Positions 10,951 through 21,483 of a DNA stretch of 64,000 nucleotides are shown here, piece by piece. The notes beneath the pieces were generated by a model. The model did not search any database. It had not been told where the DNA came from and saw only the letters and a list, made by a program, of their open reading frames with translations. Positions within the stretch are counted from its first letter, which is position 1, and every line of letters starts with the position of its first letter. Location: NCBI RefSeq assembly GCF_029867415.1, contig NC_081180.1, positions 237,003,761 through 237,067,760 of the forward strand. Reading direction: 5' to 3'. The DNA is from Vicia villosa (taxonomy: Eukaryota > Streptophyta > Magnoliopsida > Fabales > Fabaceae). Position numbers and translations under genes: made by a program.

Positions 10951-11205
10951 TACTAAATATACACGTATTTCCTGCGGAATTACCTGCGGATTTTTGCTAA
11001 ATTTCCGCAGGAAACACGTTTCCTGCGGATTTTCCTGCGATTTTATGTTCCCAGCTAAAACCTTCGTGGGTAATATTTTTCGCAGGTAATTCCGCAGGTA
11101 TTTCCGTAGCTAAATCCGCAGGAAACAGTTCGCAGAAAAATCCGCAGCTAATTCCGCAGGTAAATCTGCAGGAAATATACATCCGCAGGTAAATCCGCAG
11201 GAAAT
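10948..11205. repeat. Left terminal and subterminal repeat array of the CACTA element
   Basis: Terminal inverted repeat followed by about a dozen CCGCAGG/CCTGCGG words in both orientations within 260 bp, often in the context TCCGCAGGTAAT or TCCGCAGGAAA. Confidence 0.85.
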
Positions 11206-11252
11206 TTCTTTCTCAAATTACATAATTTTTTATTTTAATAAACTTTTGAACC

Positions 11253-11254
<2 letters not shown>

Positions 11255-11313
<59 letters not shown>
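11255..11313. repeat. (TA)n microsatellite
   Basis: About 59 bp of uninterrupted TA repeats next to the CACTA subterminal array. Confidence 0.95.
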
Positions 11314-11316
<3 letters not shown>

Positions 11317-11575
11317 AATAACTATAATATAAAATAAAATTATAATTTTCAATTTAAATTAAACTTGAATTCATAGAACATAGAACATAATTGGTAAGAA
11401 GTACTTACACAGTCATTACTAAAAATGATTCAAAAAATCAAGTTATTACTAATCATTTGTCAACCAAGTTAAAAAGATAATACAATCCAAAAACTAAGTC
11501 AAAATGAAAAAAAGTACAAATCAAAATTCATTACTAAGGTCTTTTTCATCTGTTTCATCGACGCCATCTTCATTT

Positions 11576-12066
11576 GTGTGATCACTTTCATTAGTGGGTT
11601 GTGGTGGATGAGAAGAAGACCCAATAAATCCTAAATGATTCATTAAAAATGAAATTTTATTATTTGCTTTGGCCATCTTTTCTTCTTGTCGATGCAATTG
11701 TTGCCTCATCACCATCTTCTCTTATTCTTGTCTTTGCAACGATGCATTTAAAGCATGGACTTGACTTCTCACGACATCAACCTCTTGAGAGTCACTTGAA
11801 AGACTTGAGGGTTTATTTGATACAGAAACCAAAGTCTTAGATGCGGTTCCAAGACCAAATACCCTATTCCCTTTCTTCTTTCCAACCGACTCTACCCATA
11901 TATCCAAATCAGGTGGCATTTCATTAGTTGGTTGACTATCAGCTTCGTCCTCTCCTAGAATAGTTGGATTCTGAGAAGAAATCTCCAACTTTTTCTGTTC
12001 AAATTTATCCTAAAAGAAAATTGAGAAAATAGTAAGGAATTAAATTCAATAAAAGTGATATTTTCC
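11576..12066. repeat. Tandem duplication, copy 1
   Basis: 491 bp repeated almost exactly at 12105-12595 (offset 529 bp). It covers the transposase C-terminal exon and the start of the adjacent intron. Few substitutions separate the copies, for example near 11734, 11814 and 11822. Confidence 0.93.
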
Positions 12067-12104
12067 AAAAGACAAGTTAGCAGATTTGAAATTCAATCAA
12101 ATTA

Positions 12105-12595
12105 GTGTGATCACTTTCATTAGTGGGTTGTGGTGGATGAGAAGAAGACCCAATAAATCCTAAATGATTCATTAAAAATGAAATTTTATTATTTGCTTTG
12201 GCCATCTTTTCTTCTTGTCGATGCAATTGTTGCCTCATCACCATCTTCTCTTGTTCTTGTCTTTGCAACGATGCATTTAAAGCATGGACTTGACTTCTCA
12301 CGACATCAACCTCTTGAGAGTCACTTGAAAGACTTGAGGGTTTCTTTGATACATAAACCAAAGTCTTAGATGCGGTTCCAAGACCAAATACCCTATTCCC
12401 TTTCTTCTTTCCAACCGACTCTACCCATATATCCAAATCAGGTGGCATTTCATTAGTTGGTTGACTATCAGCTTCGTCCTCTCCTAGAATAGTTGGATTC
12501 TGAGAAGAAATCTCCAACTTTTTCTGTTCAAATTTATCCTAAAAGAAAATTGAGAAAATAGTAAGGAATTAAATTCAATAAAAGTGATATTTTCC
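12105..12595. repeat. Tandem duplication, copy 2
   Basis: Partner of 11576-12066, separated from it by 38 bp. It joins the upstream transposase exon at 12600, so this is probably the original and copy 1 the duplicate. Confidence 0.93.
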
Positions 12596-12715
12596 TAAAT
12601 ACTTACATATGTAGATTCAGCATGAACTCCAATCCAACTTTGATCCTTTTTTCGATGTGTGCGAAAATAGAACTCGGTCAATGATGGATCTGCACCCTTT
12701 TCCTTTCTCTACAAA

Positions 12716-14289
12716 TTACAAAAGAATTAGAACTCAATAATTTTATCTATCAAAGTATATGATATTGGTTTAGTGAGACTTAACGTGTGAAATTACACTC
12801 ATATTCTCCAGTGTCTATTAACAAGTCAGTATATTTTCTGTACCGAAATATAATGAAAAACATATAATACATTTCATTTTTTTCCAATGCAAACGATGAG
12901 GAATAGACCCTCCAGTGTGAAGAGATGCGACATCCCTAGAAGACCGGTTTCTTTTATTCGTTTAAGATGCTTTTTTAAACTTTAACGAATTCCAATGTAC
13001 CAATAATCTATATGATGTTTTAGTATGCTTGTTGTTTAAAGATTATTGAATAATTTAAAATCATACTGATTCTCATTCCTTTGGATTGTTTTAAGTTTTA
13101 GTCATCATGGTTTTATTTGAAGTCTAACTGATGAGAAAATATTATAGATCTGTAAGTTACTTTCTTTTGTATCTCCTTATCAGGAAACAACATGTACTGA
13201 TTTAGAATCTCAAACCAAAACATAACTTTTTCTAACCTCTTTTCAAGTGCCTTACAAGTGACCACATACACATCTGTGTATGTCTGCTAAATTAATTTGT
13301 AGAGAAAACTTAGAGTTTAAAAATTAGAAAATCTATTCAGAAAATGCCAGGGTATGTAACCATCAGAATTAATTGTTGAAGTAAATTTTAGACATTTTAA
13401 GCCTCTAAAAATTAATAGGTTTTCTTATCTGTGCATATAGCACTTTAGTTTTCAAATTTGAAACAAATTTGTAATGTGTGACATTACTTTAACTCTGCCA
13501 ACTCTTAAGAAAGACCTCTTTACAGTGTAATGTGATCTCTTATGAACAAAACAATATTTACAGCTCATATATAGTGTGCTACTATTAGTGTATGACTAAT
13601 AATTTTCTCCTATTTCTTGGTGTCATATATCAACATTAAACTTTGTTGTCAATATGAAAAGAACATGTGTCATGTCTGAAAATACTAACTCAGCACATTT
13701 ATTTCTTAACGTTAGTTTTTTTGCTAGTATAATTATATAAAGGAAAGAGACAAAAAGAAACAGACAACTTACTGTTGAGTAGAAGAAGACAGATCTTAGA
13801 AGAAGATTATTGAAACACCCATCATGAAACAACCCATAGCTACCCACGGACTTAAACGCTCACCTGTGTAAGTAACAGGGTCAATATAATATTTCCAACA
13901 AGTTCCACACCTCATGAAATATATTTTGTTTCTCACAACAAATCCCGACATGCAACACTTAGGTGAGGCAATGAAATTCAAGAACTACAAGGCAGAGCTA
14001 GAAAACTAATAACTGATGTCACAAACAACCTTATGGATACCTTGGGCTTTTCTTTTACTTTCTCTTTTGACTTTAAGTATTCCTCCTTGGTAATGCGTAC
14101 TCCTGCAAAATTAAATAGAGGATATATAGTGAATATCCTTTGCATGAAAGAGTTTATTTTGGCGAAATGTTAACCATTATATGTACTACTCTCATATCTT
14201 GCTATGAGATGTTGTATTGATTATATTAATTGGTAAACTTAATTTAGATTGTTGATACACAGATGACAACATTAACCTCATCATCATTC
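12716..14289. other. CACTA interior of uncertain content
   Basis: Mostly AT-rich. On the minus strand 14041-14102 has a splice-acceptor-like TTTTGCAG followed by an open Lys/Glu-rich run (VRITKEEYLKSKEKVKEKPK). 13796-13981 is an open minus frame containing a Cys-rich phrase (PKCCMSGFVVRNK, RCGTCWKYY). I do not recognise either. They may be exons of captured genes. Confidence 0.3.
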
Positions 14290-14406
14290 ATGAAACACAC
14301 ATTTCACTTTCTTCTGTCTTTCTTAGTTCTCTTGGCCATGTCGTCCACCTCAGTGACACCCATCACTCCCTCAACCAACAACCTTCCCATAAGAAAAGCT
14401 GGTTGA
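14290..14406 (+). CDS. Short ORF with a secretory leader, possible captured first exon
   Basis: A 38-codon ORF from ATG 14290 to TGA 14404-14406. The start MKHTFHFLLSFLVLLAMSS is a classic signal peptide: one Lys, then a 12-residue hydrophobic core, then small residues. A polar stretch rich in Thr, Pro and Ser follows, ending NNLPIRKAG. It may be the first exon of a secreted protein gene carried by the CACTA element, with the rest lost. I do not recognise the family, and no function is proposed. Confidence 0.35.
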   Translation: MKHTFHFLLSFLVLLAMSSTSVTPITPSTNNLPIRKAG

Positions 14407-14572
14407 TTTAGGGATATAAACTTATCCATCACTGTCTAATGACCAACATTGTATCTATATTTTTATAACCTAAGTATAACACAATCATCAATAAGCTTAG
14501 AAATTTAAAATTTGAAAGAATCTAGCATCAATTAATTACATAAAAGTGAATATATTTAAATATCTAAATGAG

Positions 14573-14926
14573 TCAAAGTGAAACAATGGCAATGTCTTTA
14601 AAACAAAATATAACAAGTGTATAGACACATATGAGAACTATACCTTTGAATTCCTCCGAAGCTAATATCATTAACATTTGGTGCTTGACATTTTCATTTA
14701 TGAATGAAGCACTCTTGATTGACATTGTGTCCAGTACCTTTGAATTCCTCAAAATATATTCAGCAAATTGAAGACCACATTCTGTGTATGTAAATTGTTT
14801 AATCAAACATGTTCTAAGCTGTGTTGAAAGACATTCCGGAGTAGATGTTTGTTCCCTCCAATTATACACAATTTTGCCTCCATTCTCATTGTCCTGTTGT
14901 GATTCACCAAAGTTAGATATCAACAT
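14573..14926 (-). pseudogene. F-box/FBD protein fragment (FBD domain)
   Basis: The minus frame contains a recognisable FBD domain at about 14639-14860: PECLSTQLRTCLIKQFTY, TECGLQFAEYILRNSKVLDT, MSIKSASF and VKHQMLMIL. This matches the plant F-box/FBD/LRR family, whose members are presumed SCF substrate adaptors. The domain lacks its usual C-terminal Cys-rich end and runs into intron-like sequence (IVLICVYTLVIFC). No F-box or LRR part lies upstream. It sits inside the CACTA element, so it is best read as a captured gene piece. Confidence 0.72.
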
Positions 14927-15534
14927 TAATTTCTTTTATCATAGAAAAACATAATAAATGAAGAAACCTATGAAGCATCGACACTGACACGGCAACATAA
15001 ACTTAATAGCGTAATCTCAAGTGTCAGTAAAGATGTTCGTGCTAAGTAAAAAGAAATAATATCTAATGACACCAACAATGTTCTTACTAGTTCTCCACTC
15101 AGAACCTGGCCGTTTGGCCAATGAATCAAATTCCTAGTGTCGGGATTAAGTATATTGAGCCGTTAACATCAACTAAATCAAATTCCTCTCTCACCGCTAA
15201 CTTCGCCACAAAAGCTGAAACAATATTTCAATTTTCAACAAATAAAAAAAATAATCCAAGAAATGAAAATGTTGAGAGCGGAAGAAGAAGACTGACGAAT
15301 TCGGTTGGGACATTTCATCGAACACCTTGCGAGCGAGGACAAATTCTGCATTTTTCTTCCAAAAGCTAAACTAAACATTCAGATTTAAAACATAATCAAT
15401 AGAAAAACTTGCAACTATTCTCAATTTCAAAACATCATGTATCAGTATATTTCAACTACAACCAACTCCATTCAACAGAAAATCCCAAACGTTATTCGAA
15501 ATTACGAAAAGAGAAGCAACGGTAGAAAACTAAC
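14927..15534. other. CACTA interior with a possible PPR-like scrap
   Basis: No long ORF is convincing. On the minus strand 15295-15355 reads NAEFVLARKVFDEMSQPNSS, which resembles the LARKVFDEM core of a pentatricopeptide repeat. It is one short motif without neighbours, so the call is weak. The rest shows nothing I recognise. Confidence 0.3.
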
Positions 15535-15846
15535 CTTCCCAAGACAGTAGCAAGAGTTTGAAGGTAAGTGCCAATGGTTGTAGTCACAACCGGGAAGCAT
15601 AATCGTTTCCTTCTGCTCATCGCTTCCGCTTTTGTTGGAAGAGAAATCTTCCTTGGCAGCCGCGCGAATTTGGATAGGGTTCCGGGTACGGATTTTGGTA
15701 CGGATGGAGAGGTTGTTGAAATTGAGAGATGAGGTTTTGGGGTTAGGTGGGGTTAGGGTTTTGGAGAAGATGGTGAAGGAAGAGAGTGTTGCCATTGGAA
15801 ATGGGTTACCGAATTTGAGAGAACAACGAAATTGTGACAATGCCAT
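15535..15846 (-). pseudogene. First exon of a MORF/RIP-type organellar RNA-editing factor, with internal deletion
   Basis: The minus frame has a plastid-type transit peptide (Ser/Thr-rich; the second Met at 15793-15795 starts [13 protein letters not shown] and ends near RAAAKEDF), then [17 protein letters not shown]. This is the conserved entry of MORF (multiple organellar RNA editing factor) proteins, closest to MORF9 in my memory. After W the family continues for about 19 residues to a conserved [11 protein letters not shown]. Here that sequence follows at once in another frame, so roughly 56 bp are missing. The exon ends at a good donor (GGGAAG/GTTAGT, intron from 15534). Later exons are absent. 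Confidence 0.75.
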
Positions 15847-16096
15847 TGAAAATAACGATAAAGCTCAACGTTCAGCTGGTTTGTGGAGATGAAGAGTGAA
15901 CAATTGATGTATACAATGTAACAATTGAAATTTTTTTTATACTTACCCTACATATCTATTAATCTCTAAAATAAATATATATCAAAATTTCTATACCATT
16001 TATTTTTTAAAAAACTAAGATTAAAATTAAAAATTAATTAAAATAAATTATAAAAATAAGTAATAACATAGATAAAATAAGGATTAAAAATTAAAA

Positions 16097-16553
16097 TAAA
16101 AAAAAGGCTAAATTACAGTTTTGGTCCCCCTATTTTGGTCAATTTACGAAATCAGTCCCCCTATTTATTTTTTAAACAGTTTTGGTCCCCCATATCCATT
16201 TTTCGTCCAAAAAATGCTGATTTTTCAGTTTTATGTATTCGTGACATACTTTTTGAATGAGAGAGAACGTAGAGAGCGTTTTTTGGAAAATGAAAGAGAT
16301 GAACGAACAAGATGAGAGAAAAAGAAGACGTTCAGAAAAGATGATTAAAGGAAGAACATGTCGTCAATAATTAATATTTCTCATTCCAAGTTAATAAAAG
16401 TATGCTACATATCTAAAAAATAGTACACACCGGCATTTTCTGAATCAAAAATGGACATGGGGGACCAAAACTGTTTAAAAAATAAATAGGGGGACTGATT
16501 TCATGAGTTAGCCAAAATACGGGGACCAAAACTGTAATTTAGCCTAAAAAAAA
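16097..16553. mobile_element. Mutator-type MITE (foldback) with 9-bp target duplication
   Basis: Inverted terminal repeats of about 100 bp start GGCTAAATTACAGTTTTGGT at 16106 and end as their complement at 16544. Inner words CAGTCCCCCTATTTATTTTT and GGTCCCCCAT are mirrored on the other side. The flanks are an exact 9-bp duplication, T followed by eight A (16097-16105 and 16545-16553), the length expected for Mutator-like transposases. No coding capacity. It is nested inside the CACTA element. Confidence 0.85.
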
Positions 16554-16666
16554 CACCATAAAAATAAATACTAAAATAAAAGAAATATATTATTATAATA
16601 CAAATCGAAGAATTATATTAATTTAAAAAAATTACTATTATTTTTAAAAAATATTTAAATCAATTT

Positions 16667-17109
<443 letters not shown>

Positions 17110-17402
17110 ATTTTGCAGCAAAATCCGCAGGAAAGTTTCCTGCTGAATTACCTGCGGATTTTGTACAATAGTTTGGTTTTTATAAAATAGATATTCGCAG
17201 CAAAATCCGCAGGAGACATTCCTGCGGAATTACCTGCGAATTTTGCATTATAGTTTCGGTTTTTGTTTGAAATATATGAACCGCAGAAAAATCCGCAGGT
17301 ATTCCTGCGGAATTTTCTGCCAATTGTAGATCATAGAAAAATTTAGTTTATTTAAGAAAGTCCCAGGAAATTCCGCAGGTAATACGTGTATTTCTAGTAG
17401 TG
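17110..17402. repeat. Right terminal and subterminal repeat array of the CACTA element
   Basis: Several CCGCAGG/CCTGCGG words in both orientations, three in the inverted pair pattern CCGCAGG...CCTGCGGA, then the terminus AATACGTGTATTTCTAGTAGTG. Confidence 0.85.
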
Positions 17403-17403
17403 T

Positions 17404-17700
17404 AGATACAACATAAATCTTCTTGGTTTGCCAATCACCAAGTCATGGAATCCTTGGTACAATGAAAAGGAGGTAAGGGGTCATAAATTGATGTAATATT
17501 TTGCATTATCATTCATAATTTATCAATGGAAAGTTATGTGGTTGATTGAACACGTTAGTGGATGGTATCAAGAATATAAGGGACTTACATTTGCTACATT
17601 TAGAGGAGCTGGCCATGATGTACCTACTTTCAAACCAAGCAATTCACTTGTGTTCTTCTCATCTTTTCTTCTGGGGGAATCACTACCTTCTAAAAGATAA
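17404..17700 (+). pseudogene. Serine carboxypeptidase-like (SCPL) gene, last two exons
   Basis: Exon A (17404-17472) reads RYNINLLGLPITKSWNPWYN then EKE, ending in a donor GTAAGG. An 81-bp intron follows. Exon B (17554-17700) reads VSGWYQEYKGLTFATF, RGAGHDVPTFKPSNSL and FLLGESLPSKR before TAA. GAGHDVP is the catalytic His motif of family S10 carboxypeptidases; plant SCPL proteins are vacuolar or secreted hydrolases and acyltransferases. The expected acceptor CAG just before exon B is CAC (17551-17553), so splicing is probably lost. The 5' end stops at the CACTA right terminus, so the Ser and Asp catalytic parts are missing. Confidence 0.82.
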
Positions 17701-18060
17701 AAAATACTCTCATTTTAAGGAACATTATTATGAGTCCATGTTATGATATGTTGAGGACAAACAAACTCTTATTTCAATAAAACAATATTACTCATTTACA
17801 TTAGCAAAATCAGTTATTTAGTTTGTTTTATATATTTATTTAGAATTCTACAATTTATTTCTATAATAGAAAATTGTTTTTATCTTATCAGAAATTTCCA
17901 TAAATAACAATCTTTCACAGATTATTGATATTACCGTCATTCCATACATAGATTAGAAAAAATTACATGTATTAACGCACAATCATCCGGAGATAGGTTT
18001 GGTGGATACGATGTAATTATTAAGGAGGAAGTTACACAACTATGAAAAATACATTTAACA
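17701..18060. other. Unassigned AT-rich stretch
   Basis: 3' flank of the carboxypeptidase fragment. No gene or repeat end recognised, and no left CACTA terminus for the element that follows. Confidence 0.5.
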
Positions 18061-18930
18061 GCGGTTGCGAAAGACATATAATAACGATTGAACAACCGTT
18101 ATTAGGTAGGGTGTAGTTGTAAGTGGGTTATTTACAATCACAGTCCTGTAGTAGTAAACCGGATAGCGTGCTACATACAACCACAGTAGTGTTAAACAAC
18201 CGTTGTTGTATGTTTAATAAAATAAAATGCAGCAGTAAAACAACAACAACAGCAAGAATAACAAGAACAACAACAACAACAAAAACAAGAAGAAGAAGAA
18301 CAATAACAAGAACAACAATAACAACAACAACAACGACAAAACAATAACAATAACAAGAAAAACAAGAACAACAACAACTAACATTGCTAACTTGAATCCA
18401 TACTTTTCTTGTCTCATTCAAGTTGTAGAAGAGATGATGAAGATTTGAAATTTGTTAAAGAAAGAAATGATGTTTTCAAGTTTTGTTTATGGAAGAAATG
18501 ATATTTTTCAAGCTTGATTTAGTGGACAAATAGAGTGTCGTAAATGAAAGATGACATTTGAAGGTAGAAGATGAAGTTCGTATAAGCTGAAAGTTCTTAG
18601 AAGTTTTAAGTTTCACGTGGATCACTAGTGGTAGTGTATTGAGCATTGATACTCCTTAAATGAATGACAAAGATATGTTTAAAATGATGGTGAAAAAACT
18701 CAATAAACACGCTTATATTTTCCCATAAACCTGAGTGACTTTTCACCATGGTTGGAAGTTCTCACCGTTGTGAAAAGTAGCTTAAAAATAAATAAAAAAC
18801 AAAATGGTAGGTGCTAGGATTCGAACCTATGAATCTTTTCACCACAGTTGTAACTTTTAACCGTAGTAGTAAAGTGGATAACGCACTACATACAACAACA
18901 GTTGTATTAAACAACCATTGTTATATATCT
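18061..18930. mobile_element. Second CACTA element, left part (split by the SIRE insertion)
   Basis: Contains repeated subterminal words around AACAACCGTTGTTGTATG and AACCGTTATT in both orientations, plus TTTAATAAAATAAAATGCAG at about 18208. The same word follows the retrotransposon at 40461, where the right terminus GTAGTG is found at 40676. The left terminus is not visible. A T-arm-like word (AGGATTCGAACCT near 18818) is embedded but has no tRNA around it. Confidence 0.6.
18238..18385. repeat. Imperfect (AAC)n/(AAG)n trinucleotide repeat
   Basis: About 148 bp of A-rich trinucleotides, mainly AAC with AAG and AAT variants. It gives spurious low-complexity ORFs on both strands. Confidence 0.92.
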
Positions 18931-19984
18931 TTAAATTCTGGTTACAGCAGACTCAGATGTCATATAAGGATGTCGTGACATCTGATCTGACATTATAAAA
19001 ACAGACAAGGTAAGGATACAACTAATAGTGCAGAAAGACAAAGAACACAATGAATTGTTAACCTAGTTCGGTCAAACTACCTATTCTGGGGGCTACCAAG
19101 CCAAGAAGAAGATTTCACTATCAGTAGTACTATTTTATGTAAACAACCTCTGGTTTACAGATAAACAACCTCGGGTTTACCTAGTCACTACCCAATGTAA
19201 CCTTTATCTTAGAACTCCATCTAAGACAAGAGAACCCCTCCTCACCCACTAGTGATACCTAATTGTTACAACCCTGTAACTGCTATTTAAACAACTACAA
19301 AAAGATATACTTGATCTTGCTTAACATCTTCAATCAAGAGACAAAAAACTCAACTCTTACCTACAAGATTCGAGTGAGAATAATACTTCTCTTACCTACA
19401 GGTTTCGAGAAGAACATGGCAGCCATCCCACAACTCGGGTGATCTACCTTGACAAACCCTAAAGACTACATCTTTTCAATACACGGTTTGCTTACAAAAC
19501 TAGGTTACGGAGTTTCCTATTTATAACCTATTCCCAACTGGACTTAGGCTTACAATCACAACTTTATTTGCTATTACAAATCAGCAGAAATATTTTTCTA
19601 AAATAAAGGTCTTCAATCATAAGATTCCTAAATTATCTATATAATTAGAAACTGCATAATCTTCAATATTCTGACTTGATTCTTATGACCTTTAAATTTG
19701 CGCCACATAGGATTACATAATATTCCATTAGAATATTCTGCATCTGTTGATTGCATCTAGAATCTTCAAATATCAGCTTAGCAGGAGCGATGTCATGAGT
19801 TTCTGCATATGACATCTTATAAGACATGATATCACAGACCATGTCTTAACATTCCATAGAACATCTTGCTATTGTACATATTTTGTTTATATTTATATTT
19901 GCAACTTCTATAGATCCTATTACATATTGCTGCTACTATGTATTAGCCAAACATAAATGCCAATGAATAAATCAAGGATTAACA
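18931..19984 (-). repeat. Outer SIRE-type 3' LTR
   Basis: 1,054 bp, matched by 39378-40455 with scattered substitutions (roughly 95% by eye). The plus-strand start TTAAATTCTGG has lost the TG seen at 39378. It ends GGATTAACA. It carries two copies of a 22-bp AACAACCTCTGGTTTACAG unit. Confidence 0.85.
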
Positions 19985-19999
19985 ATCTCCCCCATTGGC
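19985..19999 (-). promoter_or_regulatory. Polypurine tract of the outer SIRE-type element
   Basis: Minus strand CCAATGGGGGAGAT directly before the LTR start TGTTAATCC. This is the SIRE-type PPT. Confidence 0.8.
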
Positions 20000-20100
20000 T
20001 TATTTTGGATAAAACTACACATTAAATTGCAGCAAAACAACAAAAACATAAACTTCAACTTTCAAGACAACAAAGACAAAGTACTACAAAAGTTACAAAA

Positions 20101-20802
20101 GAACTCCTGCACCAACACATCAAAAGTTATCCACAGATGAAGGGGGCATAAGTGTTGACCAGAGTTTGTACAGGAGCATGATTGGAAGCTTGTTATATCT
20201 ACCAGCCAGCAGACCAGATATTGCATTTGCAGTTGCATTTGCATTTGAATCAAGTCAAGAGAATCCTTAAATATGTAAATGGAACTTCTGACTATGGCAT
20301 ATTGTACACCAACGAAAGTGACCCTGTCTTGACTGGATACTGTGATGCTGACTGGGCTGGAAGTGCTGATGACAAAAAAAGCACATCGGGAGGATGTTTC
20401 TTTCTAGGTAACAACCTTATATCATGGTTCAGTAAGACACAAAATTGTGTCTCCTTATCTACTGCTAAAGCAGAGTACATAGCAGCTGGTAGTAGTTGTT
20501 CACAATTGGCCTGGATGAAACAAATGCTGACTGAGTACAATGTTCCACAGAATGTCATGACTTTATACTGTGACAATCTCACTGCTATCAATATCTCCAA
20601 AAATCCAATTCAGCATAGCAGAACGAAAGATATTGATATCCGACACCACTTTATCAAAGAACTCGTCGAAGAAAAGGTAATTTTCCTAGAGCATGTGAAC
20701 ACTGAACTTCAGCTAGCTGACATTTTCACAAAAGCTCTTGATACTACACTGTTTGTGAACTTGCGAAGCAAGTTAGGACTCTGCATCCTTGAAGAACCAT
20801 AG
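20101..20802 (+). pseudogene. SIRE-type RNase H, plus-strand copy (inverted duplicate)
   Basis: C-terminal end of a copia polyprotein in the orientation opposite to the surrounding element. It reads SMIGSLLYLPASRPDIAFAV, then a damaged stretch, QVKRILKYVNGTSDYG, GYCDADWAGSADDKKSTSGG, AKAEYIAAGSS, YCDNLTAINISKNP, IDIRHHFIKEL and LADIFTKALD, closing with LGLCILEEP and TAG. The RNase H Asp/Glu/Asp contexts are present. The block between FAV and QVKR is replaced by a short repetitive sequence. The minus-strand copy shares the same scar, so one copy was made from the other. Confidence 0.85.
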
Positions 20803-21078
20803 AGTCAACAAAAAAAACAGGTGGAGAAGACATTTTGTTGGCTTTGGCAACTTTTATGGCCAAACAGGGGGAGAAATAATACATGTCACCCCAGAACAAC
20901 AAGAATGGTGGTTGTGTGTGATCAACAATTCTAATTTGCCTATTTTTGTGTTGATCTATTTGCGTTTCTGCTGCTCTTGTGGCTGTTTTTATGGTTTGTC
21001 TAAGCACTATGTGCATACTGGTGATGCTGCAAGTATTTCTCTGGTATGGTGTGACATGTTATTTTAGCCAAAATTTGC

Positions 21079-21323
21079 CAAAGGGGGAGATTGAAGGTGT
21101 TTTCATGTTGGCTGCATTAGTGGTAAAACATACTTGGTTGATATTGTGTTATGCAGGGTGTATATGTGTGAAGCTAATACAGGTTCTGTAGGGAATATCA
21201 TAATCGATGTCATGACATCCGTGTGTGACAGCAGGAGCTATTATTATTTATTAAATGTGTTTTCAGATTTATCTCAATTATCTATATAGGAAACCTTTTA
21301 TTGTGTGCTGAATAATTCGTCCA
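21079..21323 (+). repeat. SIRE-type polypurine tract and truncated 3' LTR (plus strand)
   Basis: CCAAAGGGGGAGAT at 21078-21091 is followed by TGAAGGTGTTTTCATGTTGG, which matches the minus-strand LTR start at about 34520. The LTR breaks off after about 230 bp at ATTCGTCC. 21253-21285 is repeated at 21331-21363 beyond the break. Confidence 0.75.
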
Positions 21324-21371
21324 AATGATCAAATGTGTTTTCAGATTTATCTCAATTATCTATTCCCAAAC

Positions 21372-21483
21372 ACTACCAGCTGCTATGTACTCTGCTTTAG
21401 CAGTAGATAAGGAGACACAATTTTGTGTCTTACTGAACCATGATATAAGGTTGTTACCTAGAAAGAAACATCCTCCCGATGTG
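21372..21483 (-). pseudogene. SIRE-type RNase H fragment, distal piece of the minus-strand copy
   Basis: Reverse complement of about 20382-20494 (FLGNNLISWFSKTQNCV, AEYIAAG). It continues the frame interrupted at 31574 by the chromovirus. At its broken end it joins TATTCCCAAACACTA, 15 bp identical to the gag start region near 33532, a sign of template switching at the break. Confidence 0.8.

Larger units (their letters stand above)
11521..12715 (-). pseudogene. CACTA transposase remnant (Transposase_24-like C-terminus), internally duplicated
   Basis: On the minus strand 12600-12715 reads ADPSLTEFYFRTHRKKDQSW, the motif before the end of plant CACTA transposases. Next comes an exon (MPPDLDIWVESVGKKKGNRV, then FGLG) that matches the conserved WVESVG...FGLG block of this family, followed by a coiled-coil tail (SQVHALNASLQRQEEKM). 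This second exon is present twice in tandem (12077-12517 and 11521-11988), and one copy has a stop within the coiled coil. There is no DDE catalytic core, so this is only the 3' end of the gene. In an active element the protein would bind the subterminal motifs and cut at the termini. Confidence 0.72.

Noticed and set aside
15632..15892. Plus-strand ORF over the MORF exon
   Set aside because: Antisense of the transit-peptide exon; the minus strand has the recognisable family motif and splice donor.
18128..18421. ORFs of about 60-97 codons with hydrophobic or Cys-rich low-complexity translations on both strands
   Set aside because: They are translations of the (AAC)n/(AAG)n repeat in several frames.
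18806..18835. tRNA T-arm-like word AGGATTCGAACCT in the second CACTA element (a similar word near 40500)
   Set aside because: No acceptor, D or anticodon arms around it.
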